A DNA stretch of 64,000 nt from Siderastrea siderea (GCA_964030785.1 OZ034978.1:17763453-17827452), one strand, 5' to 3'. Shown: positions 47,901 through 61,139, counted from the stretch's first letter. A program made the numbers and translations. Notes: generated from the sequence alone by a model not told the origin.

Positions 47901-50900
47901 AGACAAGTTTTGAGGGGCTCTTAACCAAGTTTTGCGTAGTCTCTATGGATGAAGAATTAATCGGAGTGTTTGGATCCTCGAAAATATCGTAGATTTTGAT
48001 TTGCAAAGACAACGCAGGAAGGAGTCGGAAGGAAAAGTTTACTCAGGAGCATGTTAGGACTCGCTGGTCTTCAGTTTAGGTTGGCGTTGGCCAGCGGGTT
48101 AGGAACAGCTGGACGAGGAAAGAAATTGGTTGTTAAATTTAGTTGCTGTCGAAAAGATTGCAAAGAAGTCTTTGTGTGTTGATGTTTCTGATCTACAAGT
48201 GCAAACATTTCTTTATGCATAAGTTGTCTGGGGGAGATAATTGGTCATAATTAATGAGGCCCACGAAAGGCGATTGTGTACGTTTGCATTTGGTACGGGT
48301 TTAAGTTATAAACCGCTATCAAAAAAATCATCCACACCTTACAGAGTTCAAGGACTTTATTGACAGCTTTCAGTTTGAGTTTTATGTGGTTTACTTTGAG
48401 CTGATATATAGTGTATGTTGCTCGGAATTATCGGCCAGTCAGGATTTTCCCCGTACGCGCGTATTCAATAAATTTTTAAAATATTCCATGCATCATTGCC
48501 AGAAGAGTCCTGACTCTTTCCCGTTATTGAGCTCTCCAGAATCGACCGTTATTGAAATTTTCTTGGTTTCTGTATTTCATGCATGTCCGCAGTTTAGTTT
48601 CGTAGTTCCCACAGTTGAATGTATTCGTGGTTATGACATTGATCTGACGATTTACTCGTTATTCTGAACTTTCCAAATGATGTTTGTTCTTTGATGATCA
48701 CCAGAAAGATTCTTGAAATCCTTGTCATTAAGCTGCAACAATGTTTTGTGTTTTCTCTCGCTTAGCCTTTTAGAACGATCATATTCGTGACGTTTTCCTG
48801 ACACGAAAGCTATTAAAATTTGAATTTCATAATTCAATTAGTAGAATGTTTACATAGGTGTAATGTTGGCATGATTTCTGACACGAAAGTAAAATTTTGT
48901 CAATCACAAGTTTTTAAATAAACTCAAACAACTTATATACACGCAAAAACTAGCCCAACGTCTGTTTCTCTTTAATTATGTGAGTATTCTTCTACATTCA
49001 TTCTGTTATTACGAAAAAAAAAAGATTTCCCAGACTTATGATAGCATATTTCTTTTCAAATGCCGGGCTACGTTTTCGTGGTTTCCCCGTTATTCTTTAA
49101 TTTTCAGCTGCCTGTTACCCATTTAATGGTGACGCTCTCTATCATGCAACCAAATCCTGCTCCTGATAACACTGATATACACTGAACAACAAAGACAGCA
49201 GAGACAAAATAGTAGTAACATCTGAAAAACAACTGCGAACTATCCGAACGGATCCGCTCGTTTACCTCTTGAAAGGATTCAGAAGAGGCCGCAACAGAAC
49301 CTGACGAACTTGATGACAGCGTCGCGGAAGGTAAACTTACAACACCCTTGTCAAGACAAAGGCGCGTGCAGGTATGACCCTTTTTTAAGAGATCTACTTC
49401 GTCTCGACCGTAAGTACTAACGGACTTGTCTTATCTTTTTTAACAGGTTCAACCTGGTGAATACTCTAAAATCGAGAGCCAGTATGAGGACATCGTGACT
49501 CCAATGCCGGCACTAGTACAGTTGTTGTGTTTGGATGAAAAAGATTACCTCCCAACACCTCAGCCTAATCGCAGACTTCAAGCCCTAAATAGGAATATTG
49601 CCAGTTGGAGCGATGTAAAAATAAGTCCAGTACGCTTCCAGCTTAATCAGCCAGTTTCAGATGTTGCAAAAAGTACGCGTTCTTACATAAAGCGAAAGTC
49701 GAAGGAAGTTGTTGAATCAGCGCTTGAATGCATTGCACCTGGGCAGTCTGCCGAGCTTCTTGCCGTGATTACAGAACTCCCTTCAACTAGAGAATTGGAG
49801 CCAGAAAACACGGTCATGGCGACACTGGTGTCACTGTACGATGTAGCGACGTCATGGTACACAAAGATGACGATCCTGTCAATCTTTGTACACCACTACA
49901 GTAAGACGCAGTTAAAAACGGTGGTTCCAGGGCTGACGACCTGGAGAATCAATCAGGCCAGGAAACATGCTGTGGTTGTAGGAGAAGGAATTTCTGAAGA
50001 GAAAGAGCCAGTAATACGGTATCGGTTAGACGGAGAGAAAGTTGACCATTTCCTGGAGTTTATTAGTAGCCCCCATTACCAGCAAGACGTGGCATATGGC
50101 ACGAGAAAATTGAAGATGTCGACTGGAGAATCCATCGAAATACCTGATTTGGTATGGACCATAATAAGTTCCAGAATGGTTAAGTTGTACCAGTCATACT
50201 GCCGTGAAGTCGGCTTTCGTCCCCTTGGAAGATCAACGCTTTTTTCTATCTTGAAGGTAAAGGTTTATAACAGAATAGACATGCTTCCTTTGCATTCGAA
50301 ATAACATTTTCAACAGCAAAAGTCTAACCACTTGCACAATAACATTGTAATGCACGAAAAAATGATGCGCAACCACCGTCTAGTTTGTTAAATTAGATGC
50401 TAGACTACTATTATAACAAAAAATGCCACTTTCGGTCCTTTTGCGTGGGAGGTGGTTACTCGCCCAAAAATGAAGTATAGCAATTACATAAAAACTACGA
50501 TATGTCTTGACTGACCCTTGACTACTACAAAGGTTGCAGTAACGCAGAAACCCGCGACAAACTGTAATACATCTGTCGATCTGATGAAGCTACAACTTGT
50601 AATTGCTCAGCCCAATGAAGATGTTCGTGTTACTAATAATTCCATCTGCATATTACCATCTGCTCTATTTATCTCAGATATGTGCAGCCTCCAAGAAAAA
50701 GAGTCTTGCGGGTCTTGACAATGTCACTAGCGAAGGAGCAATGGCTTTTGATACTATGGAAAGCATTCTACAAACAATGGCTTCTCTGGGTAGGTAGAGT
50801 CGATTAGTTCATTTACACCATTCTGTAATAACAATCCATGGATATTAAACCCCCCACTCACCTGTGTAGAAACGCAACGAGTAGGTGTGGCACGAGTAGG

Positions 50901-51412
50901 TGTGGCGCGCGTTTGTGTGCTCTTCTCGCTCGACCCTCAATGGTAGGAAGGGTGCTTGTCTAAAAGTGCGGTGCAAGATAACAGGAGGCATTCTTTTTTT
51001 CATTTTTTCTCATATAGGATCATCTCTTCAGTGGGTTGACAACGTAAAACAAAGAATTCGAGGAGCTAAAAGATATTTGAAAGCGGATTACAAACTTCAT
51101 GTTTTGGAGGAAAGTCCCTGTGCTGATCACTGTATACGCTTCGCCTTATCCTCCGAGGATGCTCAGTTCCAGTCAGCTTGTGACCATGACCATACCATGC
51201 AGTGCGATCGATGCTTAGATTGTAAGAACGTTGCTGATGATTTAATTGCTGGACTAGAATCTAAAGACATTTCCCACAGGTAAGCTAAGCCGGATGCAGA
51301 GATATTGGCAGTTCAACGTTCAGTATGGGTCAGGTTTCCAATTTAGGACACTGAGCTGACATCGCATAGAGATACAGATCAACTGGAATGTTATTATTAT
51401 TATTATTATTAT

Positions 51413-51444
<32 letters not shown>

Positions 51445-53611
51445 TCATTATTATTATCATCATTATTATTATAATTATAAACACAAAAATTCCTTTTTGT
51501 TCATTACCCATCTGTTCTATTTAACCAACATCTGTATTCTTAGTTATCAGGAACAGAAGGAAGAGCTTACATATGATGCCGAGAGAGCTAGAGAAAAGAT
51601 CTTGGAGTGGAAATCACATATTGTGAGAGCTATCAACCAGGAAAGGGCCAAAATCGACATTCTTGATAATCTAACCGCACAGCAGGTGTTAGTCGTCATG
51701 GATTGGGCGATGAAATGGCTCCCAAGAAGCCACCGCGAGACTCAGATTGAGTGGTTTGGTAAAAGAGGCATTAGTTGGCCTGTTTCAGCCTGCGTTACGA
51801 GAGCAGAAGATGAGGCAGCTGAGTTCGAGGTAATGAGTGCAACCTCCTACGCACAGCCCTTTTACACTGCTGACGCTAGACCCATACAGAACGCGTGTCA
51901 CAATGACCGTATTGCAATATGACCAAGCTTGCCACGAGGTTCCCAGTAGTTCAGTGTTTGGATTCTCTTCAGAGACTCAGGAGTTTCTGTCCCACGGTAG
52001 TGACATATTGAATATTCCCTCTTTCTTATTTCTTCACTGAGCTTGACATTTACCGTTTTTTCTTTATCGGCACCGTTCGTGTAGTTCTCTTAGCAATGTC
52101 CCTACTTAGCGCAAGCACAAGTTAGTAATTGTTTACCGTCAATACATGCATCGTAAACGTCTCCACATAATAACAATATTAGTTGGTATCGCCGGTTTTT
52201 TCTTCCACAGGTGCAGACGTTTGTTCATATTTTTGAAAAGTGCAATCAAGATTGGTTTGCAGTGTTGTCAATATTGGATCACCTGGTTCAACAGCTTGTG
52301 CAAATCTCCCCTGATCTCAAAGAGATATTCCTGAGGAGCGACAACGCTGGCTGTTACCACAATGCACCTCTGCTGATCAGTGCCCCCGTTGTTACCGCAA
52401 AAGGAGGCTTGACTCTAAGAAACTACAGCTTCAGCGAGGCAAACAGTGGTAAAGACGTCTGCGACAGAAAGATTGCACCTCTTAAAGCGCACGTAACCAG
52501 ATACCTCAACGAAGGTAATTCCTTGTTATACTCTGCAGATAGTCTTTGTCCGTGTAAACAAAGCTTGTCTGAATAAATGAATTTCACAGTCTTATTTTCG
52601 TTCATCTGATCGCTTATTCGGTAGGTCATGATGTAATAACAGCACAGCAATTAAAGGAAGCCATTGATTTGTATGGTGGAGTTAAGGGCTGCCGTGCTGC
52701 TGTCATTGAACTTAACACAAAGAAACAGACAACTACCACTTACAAGTTTAGTGGAATTAGACAGCTGAACAACTTTCAGTATACTGAGGATGGTGGAATG
52801 ATTGTATGGAAGACGTTCCAGGTTGAAGAGGGTACGAGGATTTCAAAGCAGGAGCTAAGTAAGATGGGAAGGTCACAGGGTGAGACAAGAGTGAACGTCA
52901 TACTGCCGTTTTGTGAACCAAGTGAGACTTCTCTGAGTTGCTGAAGAAAGAGTCCAAGCAGCCATCTGAAGATGATCGCCATGTAACTGTGCCCGTTGCT
53001 CCATCTGCGGAAGGGGAAGAAGATTGTGACTGGTTTAATTGCCCAGAAGAAGGATGTGTTAAAGCCTTCAAAACAAACCGTAACCTCCAACGGCACATTG
53101 ACTTCGGACGCCATCAGTTTAAACTTCATGAAGAGTCACAGTACGACCAAATTCGACGCAAATGGGCTAAGCATTGTATCTCTTTGAAGCCCGAGAATCC
53201 TTCTCATTTTGAAACGGCAAGCTCGTCTTCTGAAGACATTGAAAGTGAAGTAGTCATGGGATGGGCTCAAGCAAGATCGAGACGGAGAAACAGGTTTTCT
53301 GAACAAGTAAAGAGCTTTCTTTTGGAGCAATTTATGATCGGTGAAGAAACCGGTCGGAAGATCACCCCGGCAGAAGCTGCGACACGAATGCGTACTCTAC
53401 GAAACGAAGTTGGTGATCACCTGTTTGGCAAGGAGGAATGGCTGACCTCCCAAGAAGTCACCAGTTATTTTTCGAAATTAGCAGCAATGAAAAAATTGGC
53501 CAGTTACCAGCAGCAGCAGTTAGTCTTGAGGAAGAAGATGTTGAGGCAGTAGTCGAGCGATCGGAGAGATACCACCTGCGTCAAAGAATTTACAACAAAC
53601 TAACATTGTAA
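44947..53611 (+). CDS. Zinc-finger/DDE-like family, copy 2: eight-exon gene with frameshifts in the last exon
   Basis: Exons: 44947-45334, 49283-49371, 49447-50256, 50678-50789, 51018-51279, 51544-51829, 52211-52514, 52625-53611. All junctions are GT-AG and phases agree from exon 1 to exon 8. Order of blocks: Cys-rich N-terminus (CPLHRDEFGLGWRP), acidic linker, a conserved helical region (HHYSKTQLKTVVPGLTTWRI; HYQQDVAYGTRKLKM), a Cys/His cluster (CDHDHTMQCDRCLDC), a core with MDWAMKWLP, EWFGKRGISW, FLRSDNAGCYHN and GKDVCDRKIAPL, a C2H2 finger (CPEEGCVKAF...HIDFGRH) and a basic C-terminal region. Exon 8 needs a frame change near 52925 and another at the CAG run near 53515, after which it reads to a stop at 53611; AATAAA follows at 53636. 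The RSDNAGCYH and CDR motifs suggest an RNase H-fold transposase origin. I do not recognise a named family. Confidence 0.65.
46233..47471. mobile_element. 1.24-kb near-perfect palindromic (foldback) element
   Basis: The left arm 46233-~46822 and right arm ~46886-47471 are reverse complements over nearly 590 bp; where I compared them base by base I found only occasional differences (for example tgctt versus tactt near 46416). Ends are CACAGGTAACCAAAGCG and the reverse complement. A 7-bp duplication GTAGAAG flanks it (46226-46232, 47472-47478). The identical 68-codon open frames in both arms are consequences of the inversion. It lies in intron 1 of the copy 2 gene. The superfamily is not clear from the ends. 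Confidence 0.85.
47479..49282. other. Remainder of intron 1 of copy 2
   Basis: No recognisable exon or repeat structure apart from a short 'gaatgaat' run near 47505-47545. The acceptor at 49281-49282 closes the intron. Confidence 0.4.
51390..51478. repeat. ATT/AGT trinucleotide microsatellite
   Basis: About nine ATT units, then about nine AGT units, then a mixed ATT/ATC tail. It lies in intron 5 of the copy 2 gene. Confidence 0.85.
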
Positions 53612-53635
53612 AAACACCAGTTTTATTTTGCCCAT

Positions 53636-53641
53636 AATAAA
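53636..53641 (+). terminator. Candidate polyadenylation signal of copy 2
   Basis: AATAAA 25 bases after the stop at 53611, on the same strand. Its position supports the frame that reads to that stop rather than the earlier one at 53552. Confidence 0.5.
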
Positions 53642-53924
53642 GTTCGAGGCAAACGGACGAGGCAGTGGGCTGAATCAGGAAAGGATCATACAAAGTCATA
53701 CGTTCACTTTCTGTAATAACGGATGAAAACGAGGCTAACGTCACTTTTTGAATGCAGTGGGGAATGTAATGTTTATGAATGTAACGATGCATAAACCATG
53801 TCTTGTTTTCTCACTGAAAGCGTAAAACAGAGAGGCGCGCAGGGAGCAATGGGAATTAATGCCAGCGATTACGATTACAGCTCGCTCATGAAGGTCGCGT
53901 TTGAGAGATACTTACACTACCTAC

Positions 53925-54010
53925 CGGCCTTATAGCCTGTGTACAGCCACCACAAATCCCTTAGCCACCCCCTTCCTTGGGGGTGGCTGTACATAGGTTA
54001 CCGGCCTTAC
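53925..54010. repeat. Small hairpin-type MITE
   Basis: 'gtgtacagccacc' at the left and 'ggtggctgtacat' at the right form a hairpin with a short C-rich loop; 'taccggccttat/ac' occurs just outside on both sides as a direct repeat of about 11 bases, which could be a target duplication. Confidence 0.5.
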
Positions 54011-54506
54011 GACTGTTGAGCCTACATACATGCGGGTACTGAAAATGAGTTGTTTTATATTACATCACGATGAAAATTCTACGCGGCTCCTCAAAAACCA
54101 GCATTAAACATTCTTGCTCACTTGCATGATTTAGGTACGTCTTTGTTGTTGTTTTTATTGTCGGGGTGTAGTAGGTCACCCTATCATAAACTAAACATTA
54201 AATGTGAACAGATTTTACTTGAATTGATAAACCTGATGTATGTACGTAGAATCTAATCAAAGTAGTTTACAGCCAGTATTTTACAAGTTAACCTTTTGTA
54301 CAAAATAGAGCAGAATTCTCCATAAATTATTGTTCGCGACTCCTTCTGCCATTGGGCTTGAAACGATTGAAACCATATCATACCATATCGTAGATTTCCT
54401 TGCATATCCTCTGAGTATTCTTTTCAGTGGTGGCTCGCACAAGGGAGTCCTTTAGTAGTTTGCTGTAATTTTTTACAGGAGACATGGGATCCTGACTTTT
54501 TGTCAT

Positions 54507-54561
<55 letters not shown>

Positions 54562-55649
54562 TTCACTTGTCTCTTGTTTACATTGTATTCACTTTGCAAT
54601 TGTTTTCTCCCGCGTCAATAAAAATTTGTTGGGACGCTCGCAGGGAGTCCTCGGTCGAGACGTGAGAGACTGGGTACTAATCTAAAGAAAAACATGGCGC
54701 CGGATAAGGAAGGTTCAATACTTCTACTGTCTAAGAAACAATCCTATCTGTAGGCCATGGATACTGGTAATTGTTGATGAACATTGAAACCAATATTCAG
54801 GAGACAAGCCTTAAGAAAGGATCACATTTTGCCTTCTTCCTGGAGGATATATCTGAATGAATAACCTTGGGGCCGATCGATCAACATGCCGAAAGGCTTG
54901 TGTGTGTATCTCCCTTTCAAGCTGTAAGACTGATGTAAAGTGTGACAGCAAAGGCAGTGAGTGGCAAATTAATGAACGTCTGCATATATTTATGGCATCA
55001 CAACTTTGTTGGAGCTGTAGTTGTCTTGTGATCAGGCGGCATGTCCATGTTTACTATGAAAATCGTTTCAACCTTTCTTTTCTGCACTCGCATGTAGCAC
55101 ATTTTTGGCCGAAAAAATCTTACACGTAGTTTAAAATTTACAGACTTTTTTTTACATGTACTTTTTCCTCGATAAATGTTCTATAAAACAATTGCCGATT
55201 GAACCCTCAAATCAGAGCCGCATTGGCGACATTCAAAGGCAAATTTACCCTAAAATCTTAACTGTCACACATTGCCTGCAAAGCATTATTTTCAAAATAG
55301 GTTTACTGCTAAAGCAGAAAACGATCTATAATTTTGATGGTATCTTTGAAATCTCATTTCATAGCATTACTTACGCCGTTATCCTCGTTTGGAAAGGTTG
55401 AATCTCTTAATAAATAATTTTGTATAAAGATAGGTGAAAATTCGAGTCGTTTTCGACCCAAAAGCGACCATGAATACGTCGGCCTCTGTTTTTTTTCATA
55501 CGTTTAGGAATTTTGCGATAATATTCTACCTACTTTATTATCACCTCAATATATAACCCCACACAAAATGTAAGCAAAATCTGAGATGGTCGTTGTAGAC
55601 TCATATTTTAATATTGCATGGTTTTCAGGTGGACCCTCTCTTAAACAAA
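54011..55649. other. Intergenic; (attt)n tract, no gene recognised
   Basis: An 'attt' tetranucleotide tract occupies about 54507-54562. Short plus-strand frames at 54857-55400 have no recognisable content. Confidence 0.5.
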
Positions 55650-55652
55650 TTA

Positions 55653-55919
55653 AGGCCCAGTAATACGGGCAACACTTTCGTGCAACTTGTCGCGCAACAA
55701 TGTTGCCGTTGCAAGTTGAGATTGTTTGTTGCGCGTGTTACCACCTTCTCGCGCAGCAAATTTTCATGTTGCAGAAAGTAGATGTCGCTTTTACTTTCTG
55801 CAACATGAAAATTTGTTGCGCGAGAAGGTGGTAATACGCGCAACAAACAATCTCAACTTGCAACGGCAACATTGTTGCGCGACAAGTTGCAAGAAAATGT
55901 TGCCCGTATTACTGGGCCT
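55653..55919. mobile_element. 267-bp palindromic MITE with TTA duplication
   Basis: The ends AGGCCCAGTAATACGGGCAA and the reverse complement are exact and the two halves are complementary almost throughout, meeting near 55787 around 'gtagatgtcgcttt'. TTA flanks both sides (55650-55652, 55920-55922). This fits PIF/Harbinger-type insertion. No coding capacity. Confidence 0.8.
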
Positions 55920-55922
55920 TTA

Positions 55923-58900
55923 GACAGGTAAGTCAAGGAAAAAAATTCGCTATTTATTTCTTGAAAATGCTCCAGTGCATGCATATTTTTAGTAATCAAG
56001 GATCTGCTAAAACTACGTTTCAAACTGCACATATATGTTACTCACCGGCCAGGCGGTCCCTACTTTGAAAATGTCTCAAACTAATTCTATTTTGAAGTTA
56101 TGCGTTTTTTTTTTCATTTTGGACACTTCTCAGTCTAATCTGAGACATCCTCCATCCCTGTTAGTGTGATTTACAGCATACCCTAGAAATTACCTTTCAA
56201 ATGGTATATCACATGTGATCAACCAGTTCATAGTTGCCAATTTAGAAAAACTTGGCATTTACCTTGGACGGGAAAGGGTTAAACTTCCATGCAGCCACTA
56301 GGTTACATGCCTGGCGCTTCTTAAATTCAGCGATATTTCCTATACACCAGTGGATTTAGGGGGACTACTGTATAACATTCTTTTTTAAGTCGTTTCTTTG
56401 CTATTTATCACAAATTTGAGCCTTCGCAAGCCCTCACTGCAGCCGATTTTGTAACTCAAAAAGAGGTAACGCTGTTCGTTTCTTTTTGCTTTTCAGTGAA
56501 AAAGGTCATCAAGAAGTCAAGCGCTTAAAGCTACCAGAAAAAAGCTCCAGAAAAACCCACCACGACATTCCGCATGGACGAAATATGAACTACGAATGGG
56601 AACTTGAAAACAAAGAGGAAGTTCGTCGAAGTCCTTTTATGGTCTTGGTATCGTACACCTTTATTTGTCTTTCATGGGGGGGGGGGGAGGGTTAATTAAG
56701 TGAGGAGGGGGAGTTAAAAAGTTACCCCTGAGTGGAACCCAGCTCTAGATCGGCTGTACAATGTGGGATGCTAGCAAAACATCCCATCATGGGGGGTTAA
56801 ACATTACGTGGACTTGTCATAAATTATCTGTTCTTGATTGTTACTTGATTGTTACTGTCAGTAACTTTATAGAAACTGGCGATAGACGCGCAAGTTCTAA
56901 GAAAAGCTCATTTTGAGGCTCAACCGTTTTCCATGGCCAATGAAAATTTTTCATATGTACAAACATAAATATATACAAACGACAAACACTAAAAAGCTAA
57001 TGTTACGACTACCCGAAATAAACAATTACACGGATAAATAAATCGGAAAAATTGGAGGAGGGAGATAACTTTGGCAAGCACGTCAAGTTAAAGGGGAAAT
57101 GTTTCGTTTACCTTTGAAAAGCCGAAAGATAAATTTGCATCAGAAGAAATTGAAGAAATGGACGGCCCAGGTTTGTTAAAATCACTCTGACTTGTTGTGG
57201 TTTATTCGCCCTTCAAGGATCGGCACTTTAATCATCTTAGAGCAGCCTGCGAAAGCAGACGTAGCGACAGCTGATGGAGCAGTTTACGTTTGCGCAAAGC
57301 TTAACTGTCTTAATTTTAGCTCTGGTTTGACCAAACACAACAACATAACCGTGAAAAAAAAATAGCTCCTTTAAGGACAAATTTACAATTTCCGAGTGTG
57401 CCTAAATTTTGGCTTCCGTTGAAAGGATGTTGGAGATCATGAGAGTTTTACAAGCGCATACATGATGCTTTGCGAGCAACAAAAGAACGGATCCATTTCA
57501 GCGTTTTTAGATGCAAGACAGGTGGTGTGTGATCACTGCAATTACAGAAAAATTACAGAAAATGCAGAAAAATTACAGAAAATACAGAAAAATCTCAAAT
57601 TGCTGGAAAAAACTTAATTTTAAAAAACTGCACAGTGGAAAGATTCGCATTTAATTTGTGTTATATTTTACACCATATCAAAACGTAAGAATTTGTCCAC
57701 GCAATATAACACATTCAAATATTTCGTTTTTCTCGTGAAAAACGAACAAATATGACGTGCATGTTGGAACTTTTTACCATTTTCATTAGTTTTTTCGTGT
57801 TGCAATTTTAACTTTTTTTCGGAAAAAATGCCAATATTTTTGGTCTTTCCTACAACTTTGAGCAATTTAGTTGATAAGTTTTTAACTGTAGAACTACCCC
57901 AACTTGATACTACGGTTAGATTAACTGATTCTGTCATGCACTTTAAAGTAAAGTAAGCACCAGAAGCCATAAAAGATCGCGTTGTTACTGTTCTGTTTTC
58001 AAAATTGCAGACTCGCTCATTTGTATTTTTCAGACTTTCTATGTATAAAATCTACCGGGTGTCGCTAGTATATAGGAATATGAGGATATCCACTCCGAGT
58101 CCATTCGTCCGTTTTTGTTTGGTCGTTCCTTCCTCTCTCCCTCTCTCTCTCTCATAGTTCATGCATGGTAGTCCCTACTATATACACACAGGACTCGTAC
58201 GTTCGTCTGTTCGTCCGTCCGTTCGTTCGTTTGTTCGTTCGTTCGTTCGTTCCTTCGCTCCCTCGCTCGTTCGACGTTCACTCACTCGTTCCTTCGTTCC
58301 TTCGTGGAATCCGTCCTACCCTCCATCTCTTTCATAGTTCCATCCATCATAGTTCTCCCATATACTCTTGTTCCTATATACTAATGAGACCAGAAGATTT
58401 ATTAGACAGTAAGTCTAAAAATTTCTACACAGTATAAAGGCAAACCAAATAAATTCACTACTTGTTAAAATGTATGTAACGAACCAGTTTACAGTTTGTC
58501 TAACTGGATATATCAAGCTGGGGTAACGCTAAAAATACAAAGCACTCATTTGATTTGCTAAAAGCGTTGGCGAAGGCAAAAAACATTGAGTAGTTTTCAA
58601 GTGGTGCTATAGCTTGCAATCAGTGAGGAAATCAAAGAAAATACCCTTAAAAGCTGCGAAGGGATGAATAACAAACTGTGATAGCGAATCCAAGGCAAGT
58701 TTCTAGATCTGTTTTATGCACTAATGTCTTAAAATGCACTTATTTTTTATTAACTACAATTGCCCTTCTAGGACGGCTGGGTGTTGCAGCGGTTGAAGAC
58801 GGCTCAGTATCTCTAACTTTCCTAGTTTGGACCGCTTGATTAACTTTGTTTAAAAGTGTCAGCTTTGTCTGATAAAAGGAAATCGAATTCTCGCGTTTGT

Positions 58901-59336
58901 CGCGATATTCTGAACAGTTACTGGCAACGCCTTTTTACTGAAATCTGCTTAACAAAAAAGAATTATCAAAACACGAGAAACAGTAAGGGTCAACGGTGAG
59001 CTGACAAGATGGCCGCAATTTTCTAAGCTCCCGTTAAAATCTTTAAACTGCAACTTTTTCCCATAAGTTCTCTTTCCTTAAGGTCATACTACCAGTCTCG
59101 AATAGCCCTTGCTAAATACTGTTAGTACTACCGGTAATGTAAATACCTATAGTATTTACTTGACTAAATAAATTGAATTGAACAGATCTTGAAAGGACAA
59201 CAGATTTCAGGAAAAGACACCATGATGGGCAAAGTCAAAAACACAAAGTGAGTATCAAGACAGAAGTGCGATGAAGAGGATTAAGACGACGATGAAAAAG
59301 AAGTAAATTTGCTGCATTCAGTCAGTCTACCGCAAC
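55923..59336. other. Intergenic; simple repeats only
   Basis: Holds a G10 run near 56678, an 'acagaaaaatt' tandem at 57545-57595, a CT run at 58130-58155 and a GTTC/CGTT run at 58200-58310. An exon-like stretch at 56497-56647 (acceptor cag, donor gtatcg) has no recognisable product. Confidence 0.45.
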
Positions 59337-61077
59337 AGACCATTTTCATTATGACGTCACACACGCAAAGGTTTCTGGTAGTTGTAGTAAAGATTGCCCC
59401 CAGGGACGCTCAATCGCGGGAAAATTCAAACACATGCAATGCAATGGCGGCCGAGTTGGTCGATCTTATCATTTCTATAATGTGCATAATTGAGAAGACC
59501 TCGAGTGACATAAGCGACAAACGTGCTTTTACCCCACCAGAACACATCAAGAGACAACAATGTAAAAGTAAGGAAGCTTTATTTTGCAATATTTTTGATT
59601 TTGTTCTTATCGTTTCGCACTCGGTGCGTTACAAAACATTTTTGCGGATGGCTTCTTTAATTGTACGCTCGGGCCGGTGATTTTGCATGCATCCTTAGGA
59701 TGAACTCTTTTGAAGACATTTCTTTTAAAAGCTTGTTGCTACATGGAAAAGACCTGAAGAATACTCGACGGCGGTTATATAAGAAATTGGACAGGCTAAA
59801 GCAAAAAAAATAACCTTGTTCGAGAACAGACTGTATTGTCAGTGTCGTTTTTATTTCCAAGGACAACGATCGATTTTTAAGCATTTTTTCAACTTCAACC
59901 GTTGGTAAAATACATATTTGACTGTGGATTGACTTCGTAAGAATTTTTTAACTGAGCGAAACCACATTTACAATAGCTTTCTTGAAATGTTTAAAAAACT
60001 TGCAGAAAACTGGTACAAAACAGTGTCAAGTTAAGCGGAATTGTACTCGAGGCATTTTGCTTTCCCAAGTGCTATTCTGAATATTTTTTTTTCATACCTG
60101 AAGCCTTGTTTTCCCTTTTTCTCTGCTTGTCTTTTCATGGAATTTCGTATTAAATTAAAATAAGCATTCTGATATTGCAATTGCATTTATTATAGTTAAT
60201 CTTGGTGAGAAAATGTTCTGCGTGTAAACTTTCAAGATTTGTCTTTGTAGGTTTTGTTATTAAGTGAAAATAATTCAAAAGATAGTAATAGAAACTATTC
60301 TACACTGAGTTTATAGTGTTGTTTCTCAAGCCAGTTTGCTTTCATTTGGTACTACACATTGGATTGTTTGAACGCAAAAAATCGTTCGGTCGTCTCAGTG
60401 CGAATAACATTGCTTGCTTTTTCATTTGACGGAATATTTCAATCATCTTTACATGTTTTGCGTTAGTTGCAGTAGTGAACGATATTTCTCTTCCATTTCA
60501 ATGATTTAACTTAGAAATGCCCATTCACTCAAAGCAAAATATTGTTAAAATGCATGTAAATGCTTTGTTTTGTTTTTATTAAATCTCAGAGCGAGTCGCT
60601 CAAAGCATTTCAGTGGGTTCTCGTTTTGTTTTGCACTATGCTAGATATAAAATTTTTATTGCTTCTACCTGCATTTGGTTCTGTTATTTAAAAACTGTTC
60701 TAATTGTTCTATATCTCCTATCTCAGAAACTCCCTCCCCCCCACTTCGATTCTTTTTATCATGAGGGAAATTATATTGGCACATTGCCAGACACGTTTTC
60801 CTGCTACACATTCGGTATCCAGGACTTGGAAAAAAGTTTTCCATTGCAATGTTCGTTAACAACACTCTTCGCAAATCCTCGTTTATCGAAAAAAAACCAA
60901 AAAACTCCACGCTGAATTTCTTTGAATTTGCATAGCAATCGAGCACATAACTTTGTGAAAAACATGGCGCTTCTGCTGATTTTTTGACACTTTCCCACGA
61001 TCGCGCGACGCTGGGCGCAATCTTTACTACAACTACCAGGAACCTTAGCGCGTGTGACGTCATAATGAAAATGGTCT
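59337..61077. mobile_element. 1.74-kb element with ~90-bp inverted ends
   Basis: The left end AGACCATTTTCATTATGACG and the right end are reverse complements, and similarity continues inward for about 90 bases ('tggtagttgtagtaaagatt' in both). The interior has no transposase. 'tttgctgcatt(c/t)agt' occurs in the same orientation just outside both ends (59308 and 61087), possibly part of the element or its target. Confidence 0.6.
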
Positions 61078-61139
61078 ATTAGTTAGTTTGCTGCATTTAG
61101 TTAAGCTCTCAGCCCTTCAATTATTAACTTTTATTTTTC

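Noticed and set aside
51320..51511. Minus-strand frame rich in Ile and Leu
   Set aside because: It is a translation of the ATT/AGT microsatellite.
56497..56647. Exon-like stretch with cag acceptor and gtatcg donor
   Set aside because: No recognisable protein, no partner exons in phase, next to a G-run; too weak to call.
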